DNA of 57,271 bases, from positions 1 through 57,271 of the forward strand of contig JAGWWH010000006.1 of assembly GCA_018970485.1 (NCBI GenBank). Direction: 5' to 3'. Shown here piece after piece: positions 18,354 through 25,405 of the stretch. Both the position numbers and the translations under genes were made by a program. This DNA comes from Pseudomonadota bacterium (GTDB lineage: Bacteria; Pseudomonadota; Alphaproteobacteria; Rickettsiales; UBA1997). Position 1 is the stretch's first letter. Each line of letters opens with the position of its first letter. The notes below the pieces were generated by a model. It was not told the origin of the DNA and made no database searches. It was given only the letters and a program-made list of their open reading frames with translations.

Positions 18354-19001
18354 ATGCGTAAAATTACTTTATCCTTAGCAGCACTTTCTTTACTTGTTGT
18401 TTCATGTACAACAGACCCTTACACCGGAGAAAGAAAAATTTCTAACACTGCTTTATATGGTGGTGGCGGTGCTTTAGCCGGTGCTTTAGTTGGACAATTA
18501 GCTGGAAAAGATACTAAATCAACTTTAATTGGCGCGGCAATTGGTGGTGCAGCTGGCGCTGGTGCAGGATATTATCTTGATAACCAAGAATCAAAATTAA
18601 GAGCTGAACTACAAGGAACTGGCGTTGGTATCAAAAGAACTGGCGATACAATAAAATTAATCATGCCGGGAAATATAACCTTCGCCACTAACAGCTCCGA
18701 TATTAACTCTTCATTTTATCCAGTTTTAAATTCTGTATCTAAAGTGTTTAAAGAATATAAAAATACAACTATTGCAATTTCTGGACATTCTGACGGCAGT
18801 GGTGATGCTTCAAAAAACCAAGCTTTATCTTTAAGCAGAGCTAAATCAGTTTCTTCTTATATTGTAAGCCAAGGTGTTGATATGAGACGTATTGAAGTTG
18901 CAGGACTTGGTTCTTCAAGCCCTATCGCTTCTAATAATAGCGAATCTGGAAGATCACAAAATCGCCGAGTTGAACTTGAAATCATTCCAGTAAAAAAATA
19001 A
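18354..19001 (+). CDS. OmpA-family lipoprotein with glycine zipper
   Basis: A lipoprotein signal with lipobox LLVVSC puts the mature Cys18 at the membrane. Residues ~35-80 are glycine-zipper repeats (GGGGALAGALVGQLAG, IGAAIGGAAGAGAGYYLD). Residues ~105-212 form an OmpA/MotB peptidoglycan-binding domain (ITFATNSSDINSSF, ISGHSDGSGDASKNQALSLSRA, GRSQNRRVELEI), with the Asp and Arg residues that bind diaminopimelate. It resembles YiaD-type proteins that tether the outer membrane to peptidoglycan. It is followed by a stem-loop that may terminate the transcript. Confidence 0.92.
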   Translation: MRKITLSLAALSLLVVSCTTDPYTGERKISNTALYGGGGALAGALVGQLAGKDTKSTLIGAAIGGAAGAGAGYYLDNQESKLRAELQGTGVGIKRTGDTIKLIMPGNITFATNSSDINSSFYPVLNSVSKVFKEYKNTTIAISGHSDGSGDASKNQALSLSRAKSVSSYIVSQGVDMRRIEVAGLGSSSPIASNNSESGRSQNRRVELEIIPVKK

Positions 19002-19015
19002 AACTTTCTATTAAA

Positions 19016-19063
19016 GCAATTTTATCCGCTGGTTGAGCCTGACGAAACCAAGGATAAAATTGC
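19016..19063. terminator. Conserved-loop hairpin repeat, family B, single copy
   Basis: A perfect 12-bp stem (GCAATTTTATCC / GGATAAAATTGC) closes a 24-base loop holding the core GCTGGTTGAGC and AAACCAA. It sits 15 bp after the OmpA-like gene, where it may terminate transcription, though no long T run follows. Confidence 0.7.
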
Positions 19064-19080
19064 TATAATCAAAAAATCCT

Positions 19081-19644
19081 ATGAAAAAATTATCGTCATT
19101 ATTACTTGTTTTATCACTCACAACTTCTTGCGCTTACATTCAAAATCTAATAGGAGATAAGCCAAAAGAAATGACTTATTTGGAAAAACCAAAACTTGAT
19201 CTTAAAACATTTTTTAATGGCGATTTAGAATCATTTGCAATTATGCATGATGCCAATGGCAAAACAATTGGCAGTTACACAGCAAAAATTAAAGGTGATT
19301 GGGATGATAATAAAGGCGTAATCAAAAATAATGTTTATTACACTAACGGCAAAAAAGATAATAGAACTTGGCTTGTTACTGATAATCTTGATGGCACTTT
19401 TGACACTGTTGGACATGATGTTTCTGATTCTGAAACTGGTAAACAAATTGGTAATGCTTTACAAATTGCTTACATTCTTGCCGTTCCACAAGATGGTACA
19501 AAACAAAAAGTGAAAGTTAAAGTTGAAAATGAATTATATTTAGTTGATGAAAATTCAATGATTGGAACTTCAATTGTAAAATCAAAAGATGGGAAAATAA
19601 TTTCTAAATCAATGGTGGCAGTAAAAAAACTATCTAAAAATTAG
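19081..19644 (+). CDS. DUF3833-family lipoprotein
   Basis: The lipobox LTTSC (mature Cys17) predicts a lipid-anchored envelope protein. The mature chain follows the DUF3833 pattern: LDLKTFFNGDLESFAIMHD, then AKIKGDWDDNKGVIKNN, NRTWLVTDNLDGTFDTVGHDV, and a C-terminal beta-strand-rich part. The 187-aa length is normal. The function of the family is unknown. It converges with the small lipoprotein gene on the other strand. Confidence 0.85.
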   Translation: MKKLSSLLLVLSLTTSCAYIQNLIGDKPKEMTYLEKPKLDLKTFFNGDLESFAIMHDANGKTIGSYTAKIKGDWDDNKGVIKNNVYYTNGKKDNRTWLVTDNLDGTFDTVGHDVSDSETGKQIGNALQIAYILAVPQDGTKQKVKVKVENELYLVDENSMIGTSIVKSKDGKIISKSMVAVKKLSKN

Positions 19645-19661
19645 CTCAACTTAAAGTTGAG
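19645..19661. terminator. Bidirectional terminator between convergent genes
   Basis: CTCAACT-TAA-AGTTGAG is a perfect 7-bp hairpin flanked by A/T runs on both sides. It lies exactly between the DUF3833 gene and the opposing small lipoprotein gene. Confidence 0.65.
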
Positions 19662-19943
19662 TTAAAAATAGCCAGATTCTTTCCAAGAATAAATTGTGTG
19701 ATTATTGTATAATGAATAGCTCGCTTTTTGTAGATGGTTGTTTTTATTGCTAGATTCTTGCTCTAACTTCTTATCTTCTTTCTTATCCTTATTATCCTTT
19801 TTCTCAGTTGCTATAAAGTTATAGCTTCCACAACGCGGAAGACCATTATAATTATGGAATAGGCATAAATTTCTTTTGCTATAATCTTCGCTATTTTTAG
19901 CACAAGAAGTCAAAAAGACTAAAATCAATAACAGTGCTCTCAT
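19662..19943 (-). CDS. Small putative lipoprotein
   Basis: A 93-residue frame with a convincing lipoprotein signal (MRALLLILVFLTSCAKN, lipobox LTSC, mature Cys14). The mature part is short and polar, with a Lys/Glu/Asp-rich run (KKDNKDKKEDKKLEQE) and two further cysteines (NLCLF, PRCGSY). I do not recognise a family. Confidence 0.65.
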   Translation of the reverse strand: MRALLLILVFLTSCAKNSEDYSKRNLCLFHNYNGLPRCGSYNFIATEKKDNKDKKEDKKLEQESSNKNNHLQKASYSLYNNHTIYSWKESGYF

Positions 19944-20199
19944 TCGTTCTTTTTTTAAATAAACCTTAGGTTGAAATTTTTTTAATTATCTCAACTTTTA
20001 AAACAAACGAATTTCAGTTTTTTTATACAACTCTTAGTTGTAAAGAAAAATTTTATCACCTCCTAAAAAAACCTTCATTTTACAAAGAATTATGACCAAA
20101 TTTTACCTTTTGTTATATTTTGACACAAAGTTTTAGCCTTTAAAAAATACGAATAGTTATTAAGTGAGTAAAAGTTCTAACCAATAAATTAAATTTAAA
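19944..20199. other. Divergent intergenic region, no gene
   Basis: Very AT-rich DNA between divergent starts, so it must hold both promoters. A perfect 7-bp inverted repeat TACAACT/AGTTGTA (20026-20032/20036-20042) is the only structure I see; it could be an operator. Confidence 0.35.
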
Positions 20200-20811
20200 A
20201 TGAAAACTCTAGTCGTTAAATATCTGCCGTCAGGCGAGTATTCTAAAAGCAAAAAACTTTTAGATTTATTTTTAGAAGAAACAAAAAATCAAAATATTGC
20301 AGTGCTTGATTTATTAAAAACTCAAGTTCCATTATTTGATGAGAACAGCATTCAAGCTTATTATAAGCGTAACTATGGCGGACAAACACTTGATAAAAAT
20401 GAGGCAAAACTTTTAGAAAAAAATGATCAATTAATTGCTCAATTAAAATCAGCTGATCTTTTAGTGATGGCTTATCCAATGCATAATTTCGGAATTCCAG
20501 CGCCAGTTAAAGCTTATTTAGATGCGGTTATATTTAAGGGCGAAACTTTTGATTCTGATAAGAAAATGATGGCTGGAAAAAAAGTTTTGACACTTTTCAC
20601 CTCAGCAGGAATTTATGCTGAAGATAAATTTGATTTTAATTATCCAAATTGGAACAGCATTGCGCTTAACACCAAGGCAATTTTTTCTTATATGGGATTT
20701 GATGAATCTGAAATCATCGGCACTTCACTTTTAGATGAAACGAAGAAAGAAGAGAGATTGAAAGTGATGAAAGAAAAGATCGAACAAGTTGTTAAGAAGT
20801 GGTATAATTAA
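20200..20811 (+). CDS. FMN-dependent NADH-azoreductase-like flavoprotein
   Basis: A 203-residue flavodoxin-fold reductase of the AzoR/NQO group. The N-terminus (KTLVVKYLPSGEYSKSKKLLDLFLEE) follows the family's beta1-loop-alpha1 layout, although the FMN-phosphate loop is less canonical (SGEYSKSKKL). Residues ~85-115 carry LLVMAYPMHNFGIPAPVKAYLDAVI, the signature that contacts flavin. GKKVLTLFTSAGIY follows. Such enzymes reduce quinones or azo compounds with NAD(P)H. It appears to be a single-gene unit, followed by repeats. Confidence 0.9.
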   Translation: MKTLVVKYLPSGEYSKSKKLLDLFLEETKNQNIAVLDLLKTQVPLFDENSIQAYYKRNYGGQTLDKNEAKLLEKNDQLIAQLKSADLLVMAYPMHNFGIPAPVKAYLDAVIFKGETFDSDKKMMAGKKVLTLFTSAGIYAEDKFDFNYPNWNSIALNTKAIFSYMGFDESEIIGTSLLDETKKEERLKVMKEKIEQVVKKWYN

Positions 20812-20836
20812 GCCTGATTAAGAAACTGTGTTTTTA

Positions 20837-20930
20837 TGTCATCTTGAGCCCTAGATTTTCTAAAAGAAAATCTAGGCGAAAGATCTCGTGAAATAAGAGA
20901 GATCTCTCGCACTTTGTGCTCGAGATGACA
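20837..20930. repeat. Palindromic repeat, family A, copy 2
   Basis: Outer arms TGTCATCTTGAG and CTCGAGATGACA pair with one mismatch. The inner perfect 11-bp stem is CCTAGATTTTC/GAAAATCTAGG. AGATCTC follows, as GGATCTC does in the copy at 11581-11672. Inner stem sequences differ between copies while the layout is kept. Confidence 0.8.
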
Positions 20931-21001
20931 TCTGTTACATAATGGTAATTTGTCTTTAAAAGGATAATTCGGTAACTGTACACTAGAAGACTGGCGAGCT
21001 T

Positions 21002-21100
21002 TTGTCTTTTCGCTGGTTGAGCGAAGTCAAAACCAAGAAAAGACAAGAATTATTTTATCCTTGGTTTCGACAAGCTCAACCAGCAGATAAAATAATTCTT
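21002..21100. repeat. Conserved-loop hairpin repeat, family B (tail-to-tail pair)
   Basis: The left hairpin has stem TTGTCTTTTC/GAAAAGACAA (21002-21011/21037-21046). The right hairpin has a perfect 15-bp stem (21045-21059/21086-21100). Both enclose the GCTGGTTGAGC...AAACCAAG core, in opposite orientations. The rest of 20812-21270 contains no gene I can support. Confidence 0.8.
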
Positions 21101-21270
21101 ATAGTCTCATAGTGTACAATCCCCGATAATTCTCCCAATCTCCCAAAACTAATCCTTGCACTTTAGCTTTTCACAAATTAGCCTATTCGCCCTCTTCTTT
21201 TGCAAAAAATCAAAGAGAAAATCATTTAGTATTTAGCCAAACGTAAAAAGTTTTGGTTTCATTCCTATAT

Positions 21271-21347
21271 CGCGGGGTAGAGCAGCCCGGTAGCTTGTCA
21301 GGCTCATAACCTGAAGGTCGTTGGTTCAAATCCAGCCCCCGCAACCA
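21271..21347 (+). tRNA. Initiator tRNA-fMet (CAT)
   Basis: Seventy-seven bases fold as a complete tRNA with encoded CCA. Acceptor CGCGGGG pairs with CCCCGCA, leaving the C1·A72 mismatch that marks bacterial initiators. The anticodon loop is CTCATAA (CAT), and the T-arm contains GGTTCAAATCC. The anticodon stem (CAGG/CCTG) matches the alphaproteobacterial form. The prophage integrase begins 308 bp downstream. Confidence 0.96.
21325..21347 (+). other. Candidate attL (3' end of tRNA-fMet)
   Basis: The tRNA 3' end (T-arm, acceptor and CCA) directly precedes an integrase gene of the P4/DUF4102 type, which normally inserts into tRNA 3' ends. The partner site is beyond the window, so exact limits are a guess. 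Confidence 0.5.
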
Positions 21348-21462
21348 CTTCCACATCCATCATCTTCCAATAAAGTCCGATAAGTCTACACACGAGCGGC
21401 TTCGTGGCATTTCTCCTGTCCAAGGTAATCCAGCTAAATTCGCCTGAATCCAAAAATTTTCC

Positions 21463-21626
21463 ATGTACAAAACCATGTACAAAAAATGCAAATAATAAGA
21501 AATTTTAGTTCCATTTAAAACCTTGCGAAGCTATGATTCTATTAGCTCTAAGGCGTATTTTGATTACAAAATAGTCCGATAAAATCCAATAAGATTTATT
21601 AAGGTCTGATTTTTTTGATGTACAAA
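21463..21626. promoter_or_regulatory. Candidate integrase arm-site repeats
   Basis: ATGTACAAAA occurs three times (21463-21472, 21475-21484, 21617-21626), and AGTCCGATAA twice nearby (21374-21383, 21573-21582). All lie between the tRNA end and the integrase start, where arm-type integrase sites are expected. The 307-bp gap holds no other gene. Confidence 0.45.
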
Positions 21627-21654
21627 ATGCCTAAAAACCGAATCATACAAAAAA

Positions 21655-22851
21655 ATGCCAAAAGTTTATCGAAAACTTTCTGATAGAGAAATCAGAGAAG
21701 CAAAACCAAAAGATAAGAATTATTTTTTATTTGATGATGGAAATCTAAGACTTTTGATAAGACCAAGTGGCACAAAAGTTTGGCAGTATCCTTATCAGTT
21801 AAATGGAAAAAATAATACTGTTACACTTGGAAAATATGGTGATAGAATTGGTTTTTTGCCATTGGCTGATGCTCGAAAAATGAGAGATGAGATTAGAGAT
21901 TTGCTTTCTCGCGGTCTTGATCCAAACAAAGATAAAAAATCCAAGAAACAAGCAAACATAGTAAAAGCCGAAAACACTTTTGAAAGCATCGCCGAAGAAT
22001 GGCGCCAAAAACAATCATGGACTGAAAAACACTCTAAAAACATTCAAAGCCGATTACAAAAAGATGTCTATCCGATCATTGGTTGGAAGGGAATCAAAGA
22101 AGTTACGATCCAAGATATTTTGCAAATTTTACGAAATATTGAACAGCGCGATGCAGTTTCGGTAGCGCAAAGAATTAACGGCTATTGCACTGAAATATTT
22201 GATTATGCTTTGGTGATGGGAATTTGTGATTCAAATCCTGCTTTGGGAAGAGCAAAATTTTTAAAAGCTCATACGATACAAAATCGAGCTCATCTTTCCG
22301 ACAAAGAGTTGCCTGATTTTATTGAAAAACTTTATTCGTCAGATGATGAAAATATAACTATTCTCGCGATAAAGTTATTGGTTTTAACTTTGCAGCGCCC
22401 TGGTGAAATTAGATTTGCTGAGTGGAAAGAATTTGATGAAAAGAAGGCAATGTGGCATATTCCAGCTGGACGAATGAAGAAAAAGCGTGAACATCTTGTG
22501 CCGCTGCCAAAACAAGCTTTGGAAATTCTAAAAAATATTCGAGCCCTGAGTGGTCGTTCACCTTACCTATTTCCTGGAAGATTTGGAATAATGACAAAGC
22601 CAATTTCTGATGTGGCTCTAATTAAAGCCATGAAAAAACTCAGTGAAAATAAAATGACTCCTCATGGTATCCGTCACACAGGATCAACGATATTAAACGA
22701 AAGTAGTTTTAATTCAGATTGGATTGAAAGACAGCTCTCACACGTAGAAGAAAATAAAGTTCGTGGCACTTACAATAAGGCTGAATACATAGAACAGCGT
22801 AAAGAGATGATGCAATGGTGGGCTGATTATTTGGATAAATTAAACAAATAA
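21655..22851 (+). CDS. int: Tyrosine recombinase integrase (P4-like, DUF4102 N-terminus)
   Basis: Site-specific recombinase for prophage integration and excision. The N-terminal arm-binding domain shows LSDREIREAKPKDKNYFLFD and NTVTLGKYG...LPLADARKMRDEIR. A core-binding SAM-like domain follows (~105-200). The catalytic domain has Arg248 (LQRPGEIRFAEW), His337-x-x-Arg340 (HGIRHTGSTILNE), His363 (LSHVEENKVRGTY) and nucleophile Tyr373. Length 398 aa is usual. Position next to tRNA-fMet in the same direction fits tRNA-targeted insertion. Confidence 0.96.
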   Translation: MPKVYRKLSDREIREAKPKDKNYFLFDDGNLRLLIRPSGTKVWQYPYQLNGKNNTVTLGKYGDRIGFLPLADARKMRDEIRDLLSRGLDPNKDKKSKKQANIVKAENTFESIAEEWRQKQSWTEKHSKNIQSRLQKDVYPIIGWKGIKEVTIQDILQILRNIEQRDAVSVAQRINGYCTEIFDYALVMGICDSNPALGRAKFLKAHTIQNRAHLSDKELPDFIEKLYSSDDENITILAIKLLVLTLQRPGEIRFAEWKEFDEKKAMWHIPAGRMKKKREHLVPLPKQALEILKNIRALSGRSPYLFPGRFGIMTKPISDVALIKAMKKLSENKMTPHGIRHTGSTILNESSFNSDWIERQLSHVEENKVRGTYNKAEYIEQRKEMMQWWADYLDKLNK

Positions 22852-22852
22852 C

Positions 22853-23074
22853 CTATTTAAGTTCATAACTCTTGATTAAGGATTTTATATCCTCCACTCG
22901 CCAAGCCACAGCTCTATCAGCTATTTTTACTGGCTTTGGATATTTCCCATCTTTGATTCCTTGCCACCAAGTTGATTTTCCCACTGGAAATATATTTAAA
23001 ATTACTGGAAGTCGGACAAAGCCTATTTCAGGTAAAGTGTATTCAGAGTTTTGCGTTGTCATTATTTGGCTCAT
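22853..23074 (-). CDS. AlpA-family DNA-binding protein (excisionase-like)
   Basis: A 73-residue MerR-like helix-turn-helix protein with the AlpA pattern: VRLPVILNIFPVGKSTWWQGIKDGKYPKPVKIADRAVAWRVEDI. AlpA proteins control integrase expression or act as excisionases. It ends 2 bp from the integrase stop, convergent with it. Its promoter region (23075-23171) contains the left ATACG box array, so it is probably controlled together with the early operon. Confidence 0.85.
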   Translation of the reverse strand: MSQIMTTQNSEYTLPEIGFVRLPVILNIFPVGKSTWWQGIKDGKYPKPVKIADRAVAWRVEDIKSLIKSYELK

Positions 23075-23106
23075 AATAGTTTAAAAAATTATGAGCCAAA
23101 CTTAAA

Positions 23107-23171
23107 ATGGGAGGCGTATGAAAATCCGTATGGTAGGCGTATTAAAACCCGTATTAATTTGATTATACGGT
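23107..23171 (-). promoter_or_regulatory. ATACG box array, left copy
   Basis: Read on the minus strand, this begins CCGTATAATC and carries four ATACGG/ATACGC boxes spaced about 11-12 bp apart. It matches 25262-25320 at about 53 of 58 positions in opposite orientation. It sits ~35 bp upstream of the alpA-like start codon, so it is probably a promoter-proximal operator. Confidence 0.75.
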
Positions 23172-23183
23172 GCTTTGAGAACT

Positions 23184-23732
23184 TTAAGCAGCAGCTGGGT
23201 TGTAATCTCTGATGACTCTGGTCACCACTCCCCAGATTCTATCAAGAGAGTTGTCATCTATTTCCATGTCGGGGCAGTTATCGTTGTTGCAGATGAGCTT
23301 AATCTTATCACCTTCTTTGGTTAGTTTCTTAATAACAGCTTGCCCAGTGTCGGATGTTGCAATCACGATGTTGTTTTCTCGAAGGTCTTTTGTTTGATTA
23401 ACCAGCAAAAGATCGTTTTCCAGTATGCCTTCTTCTCTTAATTCGCATCCAGCCATTTTAACAAAAAAATGATTTTGGATGTCGTTGATCAGTAAATTTT
23501 CTTTTGGTTTGCGGCTTTCAAAGCTTTCTTTGCTAAGGATTGATGGAACTCCACCCTCAGATTTCATCTCGTAAAATGGGAGTTCATGTTTTTTATATGC
23601 AGCTAAAAGTCTAATATCATCATTTGTTATTTCTTCGGGAATTCTTCTAGGTTTTGTTTTGCCTAGCAATTCAGGTTTTCTACCTGCTCCTATTCTGTAT
23701 CCGCCGTGTTTTTTTTTATCATTCGATTTCAT
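23184..23732 (-). CDS. UmuD/S24-like regulator with catalytic serine replaced
   Basis: Residues ~55-182 follow UmuD closely: GGVPS at the usual self-cleavage position, ENLLINDIQNHFFVKMAG, ILENDLLLVNQ and AVIKKL with Lys135. Where the family has G-D-S-M, this protein has G-C-E-L, so the catalytic serine is Glu97. Autocleavage should be lost unless another residue serves. The N-terminus (HGGYRIGAGRKPELLG) is the basic GAGRKP leader seen on some phage and UmuD-like proteins and may bind DNA. It lies divergent from the early genes, the normal place for a repressor. No umuC partner is present. A repressor role is inferred. Confidence 0.8.
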   Translation of the reverse strand: MKSNDKKKHGGYRIGAGRKPELLGKTKPRRIPEEITNDDIRLLAAYKKHELPFYEMKSEGGVPSILSKESFESRKPKENLLINDIQNHFFVKMAGCELREEGILENDLLLVNQTKDLRENNIVIATSDTGQAVIKKLTKEGDKIKLICNNDNCPDMEIDDNSLDRIWGVVTRVIRDYNPAAA

Positions 23733-23777
23733 TCAATTGTCTAAAAATGAGACACTATTATTTCAAAAAGTTTTAAA

Positions 23778-23806
23778 AACTTGATTAATGTAGTAAAAAT
23801 CAAGTT
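23778..23806. promoter_or_regulatory. Inverted repeat upstream of the UmuD-like gene
   Basis: AACTTGATT (23778-23786) and AATCAAGTT (23798-23806) are perfect 9-bp inverted arms centred in the divergent intergenic region. They are a candidate operator for the prophage repressor. Confidence 0.5.
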
Positions 23807-23816
23807 AAATAGTCAT

Positions 23817-23853
23817 AATAGGCCCTCACAAGATATTTTTCCTAGGGCTTATT
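23817..23853. promoter_or_regulatory. Second inverted repeat, 25 bp before the 136-aa gene
   Basis: AATAGGCCCT and AGGGCTTATT pair over 10 bp with one mismatch around an A/T-rich centre. This is either an operator or a transcript hairpin in the leader of the gene at 23879. Confidence 0.4.
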
Positions 23854-23878
23854 AGTTAATTAATATAATAGTAATAAG

Positions 23879-24289
23879 ATGAATAATAATGAAGTTTTAT
23901 TTAAAAAATCATTCAATATCTCGCATAATTTCGAAAAATTGATCGATGGTTTTAAATTTAATACAGATCCACAAGATGGCATTAAAGATGTAAAAATTAA
24001 AGACATCACAGTAGTATCTCCTTGTGAAAGTTACGATTTTTCTTTCGCCGTGAATGATAACAAAAAAGCCATTTTTGATGCAATTAAGGCAAAAAACATT
24101 TCGGTTGGGTGTATTGCGATCAAAGAAATTGGAATCGATGTAATTTTTTATGATGGAGTTCTCGATCAAAGAAAAAACAAAGTGCCGGTGAAAATCAGAT
24201 ATTTCAGTCAAAATAAAACCGCCATCGAACATCCTGTCATCAGTAAATATCTAGAGTCTTGGGGGCTTTTAAGGGCAATGAGTGCCTGA
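23879..24289 (+). CDS. Hypothetical prophage protein, 136 aa
   Basis: Soluble, without recognisable motif. It reads MNNNEVLFKKSFNISHNFEKLIDGFKF, then a beta-rich middle (VKIKDITVVSPCESYDFSFAV, IGIDVIFYDGVL). It starts just after the repressor-divergent control region, and the 304-aa gene follows ~40 bp later. Both lie between the two mirrored ATACG arrays, suggesting a regulatory or accessory pair. I propose no function. Confidence 0.7.
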   Translation: MNNNEVLFKKSFNISHNFEKLIDGFKFNTDPQDGIKDVKIKDITVVSPCESYDFSFAVNDNKKAIFDAIKAKNISVGCIAIKEIGIDVIFYDGVLDQRKNKVPVKIRYFSQNKTAIEHPVISKYLESWGLLRAMSA

Positions 24290-24329
24290 CAATCGGGCGT
24301 TTCAGTAGTTAACCTTATTGCCCCTGAAA

Positions 24330-25232
24330 ATGACTACAATAGGCAACCAAATCTCCAAAGAATCCTTTTTATTCGCTTGTGAGATATGCGAAAATGACAA
24401 CCCATCAATAACTCACAGAATAGCCACTCACTTTGCTGATGAGATGACCAGCCTCGTTTCTAACGGAGCTTTTGCAACAGACAGCCTTGATTATTGTGTT
24501 AACAAAGATGGTGAAGCTGAAGATTTGCTCTTCAAAAACAACAAGCCTGGATATTTTGATCAAAATAACAATTTCGTTCAGGTCTCTTTTGAAGATTTCA
24601 CCAAGTATAATTTAAAGCTCGATTGGATTGTAAAAAATATCAGCAACGATTTTGGCATTCCTGATAAAGACTGCGAAGAAATTTTGCCAAACTTGCTCTG
24701 GGGTATTGGGATTGCAAATCTCGATATCGAAGTGCCAGTTTTCTTTGCGCGAAAACTCAGACAAGAAGAGATTTTTGACAAAATCAAAAAGGTGCTCGTT
24801 AAAAGAAAATCACCTTTTCAAGGTTTGATTCTGACCAGTTGCAGCGATATTCCAAGCTACTTCCACTCCAAGATTGCTGGCAATAAAATCATTTCCCTCA
24901 AAAACTGCCTATCCGTTAACAAGAAAGATTTTCACATTGATAAAGGTGTTTTGAAATCGGCGTTGATAAAAACTGGCAAAGATGGTTTTACCACTGGTTA
25001 TCGCAGCGCACGCTTTAACGGCGAATATTTTAGATTTACCAAACAAGAAGCTGATGTCTTGGAGTATTTACACAAGTCGGGAAAGGCAGTTCACAAAGAT
25101 GAAATAATGGTGGAAGTAACAGGCAGCAGCACTGAGTTAAGAAGTTTATTTAGAAGCTCAGATTCAAGAAACATCCGCAATAACATTTTGCAGCACGATA
25201 ACAAAGGCTATTACTGGTTAAACCTCAATTAA
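24330..25232 (+). CDS. Hypothetical prophage protein with C-terminal winged-helix-like region
   Basis: I chose ATG at 24330; an in-frame TTG at 24318 adds four residues, and neither has a clear ribosome site. The N-terminal ~200 residues are unrecognised. The C-terminal ~80 look like a winged helix (YFRFTKQEADVLEYLHKSGKAVHKDEIMVEV, then RSSDSRNIRNNILQHDNKGYYWLNL), similar in layout to response-regulator effector domains that bind tandem direct repeats. The phased ATACG boxes lie directly after the gene and again 2 kb upstream, so it is a reasonable candidate for the array-binding protein. That link is inference. Confidence 0.65.
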   Translation: MTTIGNQISKESFLFACEICENDNPSITHRIATHFADEMTSLVSNGAFATDSLDYCVNKDGEAEDLLFKNNKPGYFDQNNNFVQVSFEDFTKYNLKLDWIVKNISNDFGIPDKDCEEILPNLLWGIGIANLDIEVPVFFARKLRQEEIFDKIKKVLVKRKSPFQGLILTSCSDIPSYFHSKIAGNKIISLKNCLSVNKKDFHIDKGVLKSALIKTGKDGFTTGYRSARFNGEYFRFTKQEADVLEYLHKSGKAVHKDEIMVEVTGSSTELRSLFRSSDSRNIRNNILQHDNKGYYWLNLN

Positions 25233-25261
25233 TCTCACGGCTTTTCCTCAAGTCAAATCGG

Positions 25262-25320
25262 CCGTATAGGTAAATTAATACGGCTTTTAATACGCCTACC
25301 ATACGGATTTCCATACGCCC
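25262..25320 (+). promoter_or_regulatory. ATACG box array, right copy
   Basis: ATACGG/ATACGC boxes start at 25278, 25290, 25301 and 25313, about one helical turn apart and all in the same orientation. They are preceded by an inverted CCGTAT at 25262. This copy is nearly identical to 23107-23171 in opposite orientation. It lies upstream of the replication operon (first gene 25406). Confidence 0.75.
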
Positions 25321-25405
25321 CACTTTCTAACTTTGCACAAGTCAAATCACCGAGTCCATTTTGGGCTTGGGCGGCTTTGATTTTATCAATCAATGCAAAG
25401 TGCCA

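Noticed and set aside
20834-21046. Minus-strand 70-aa frame
   Set aside because: It is made almost entirely of palindromic repeat sequence, with no ribosome site.
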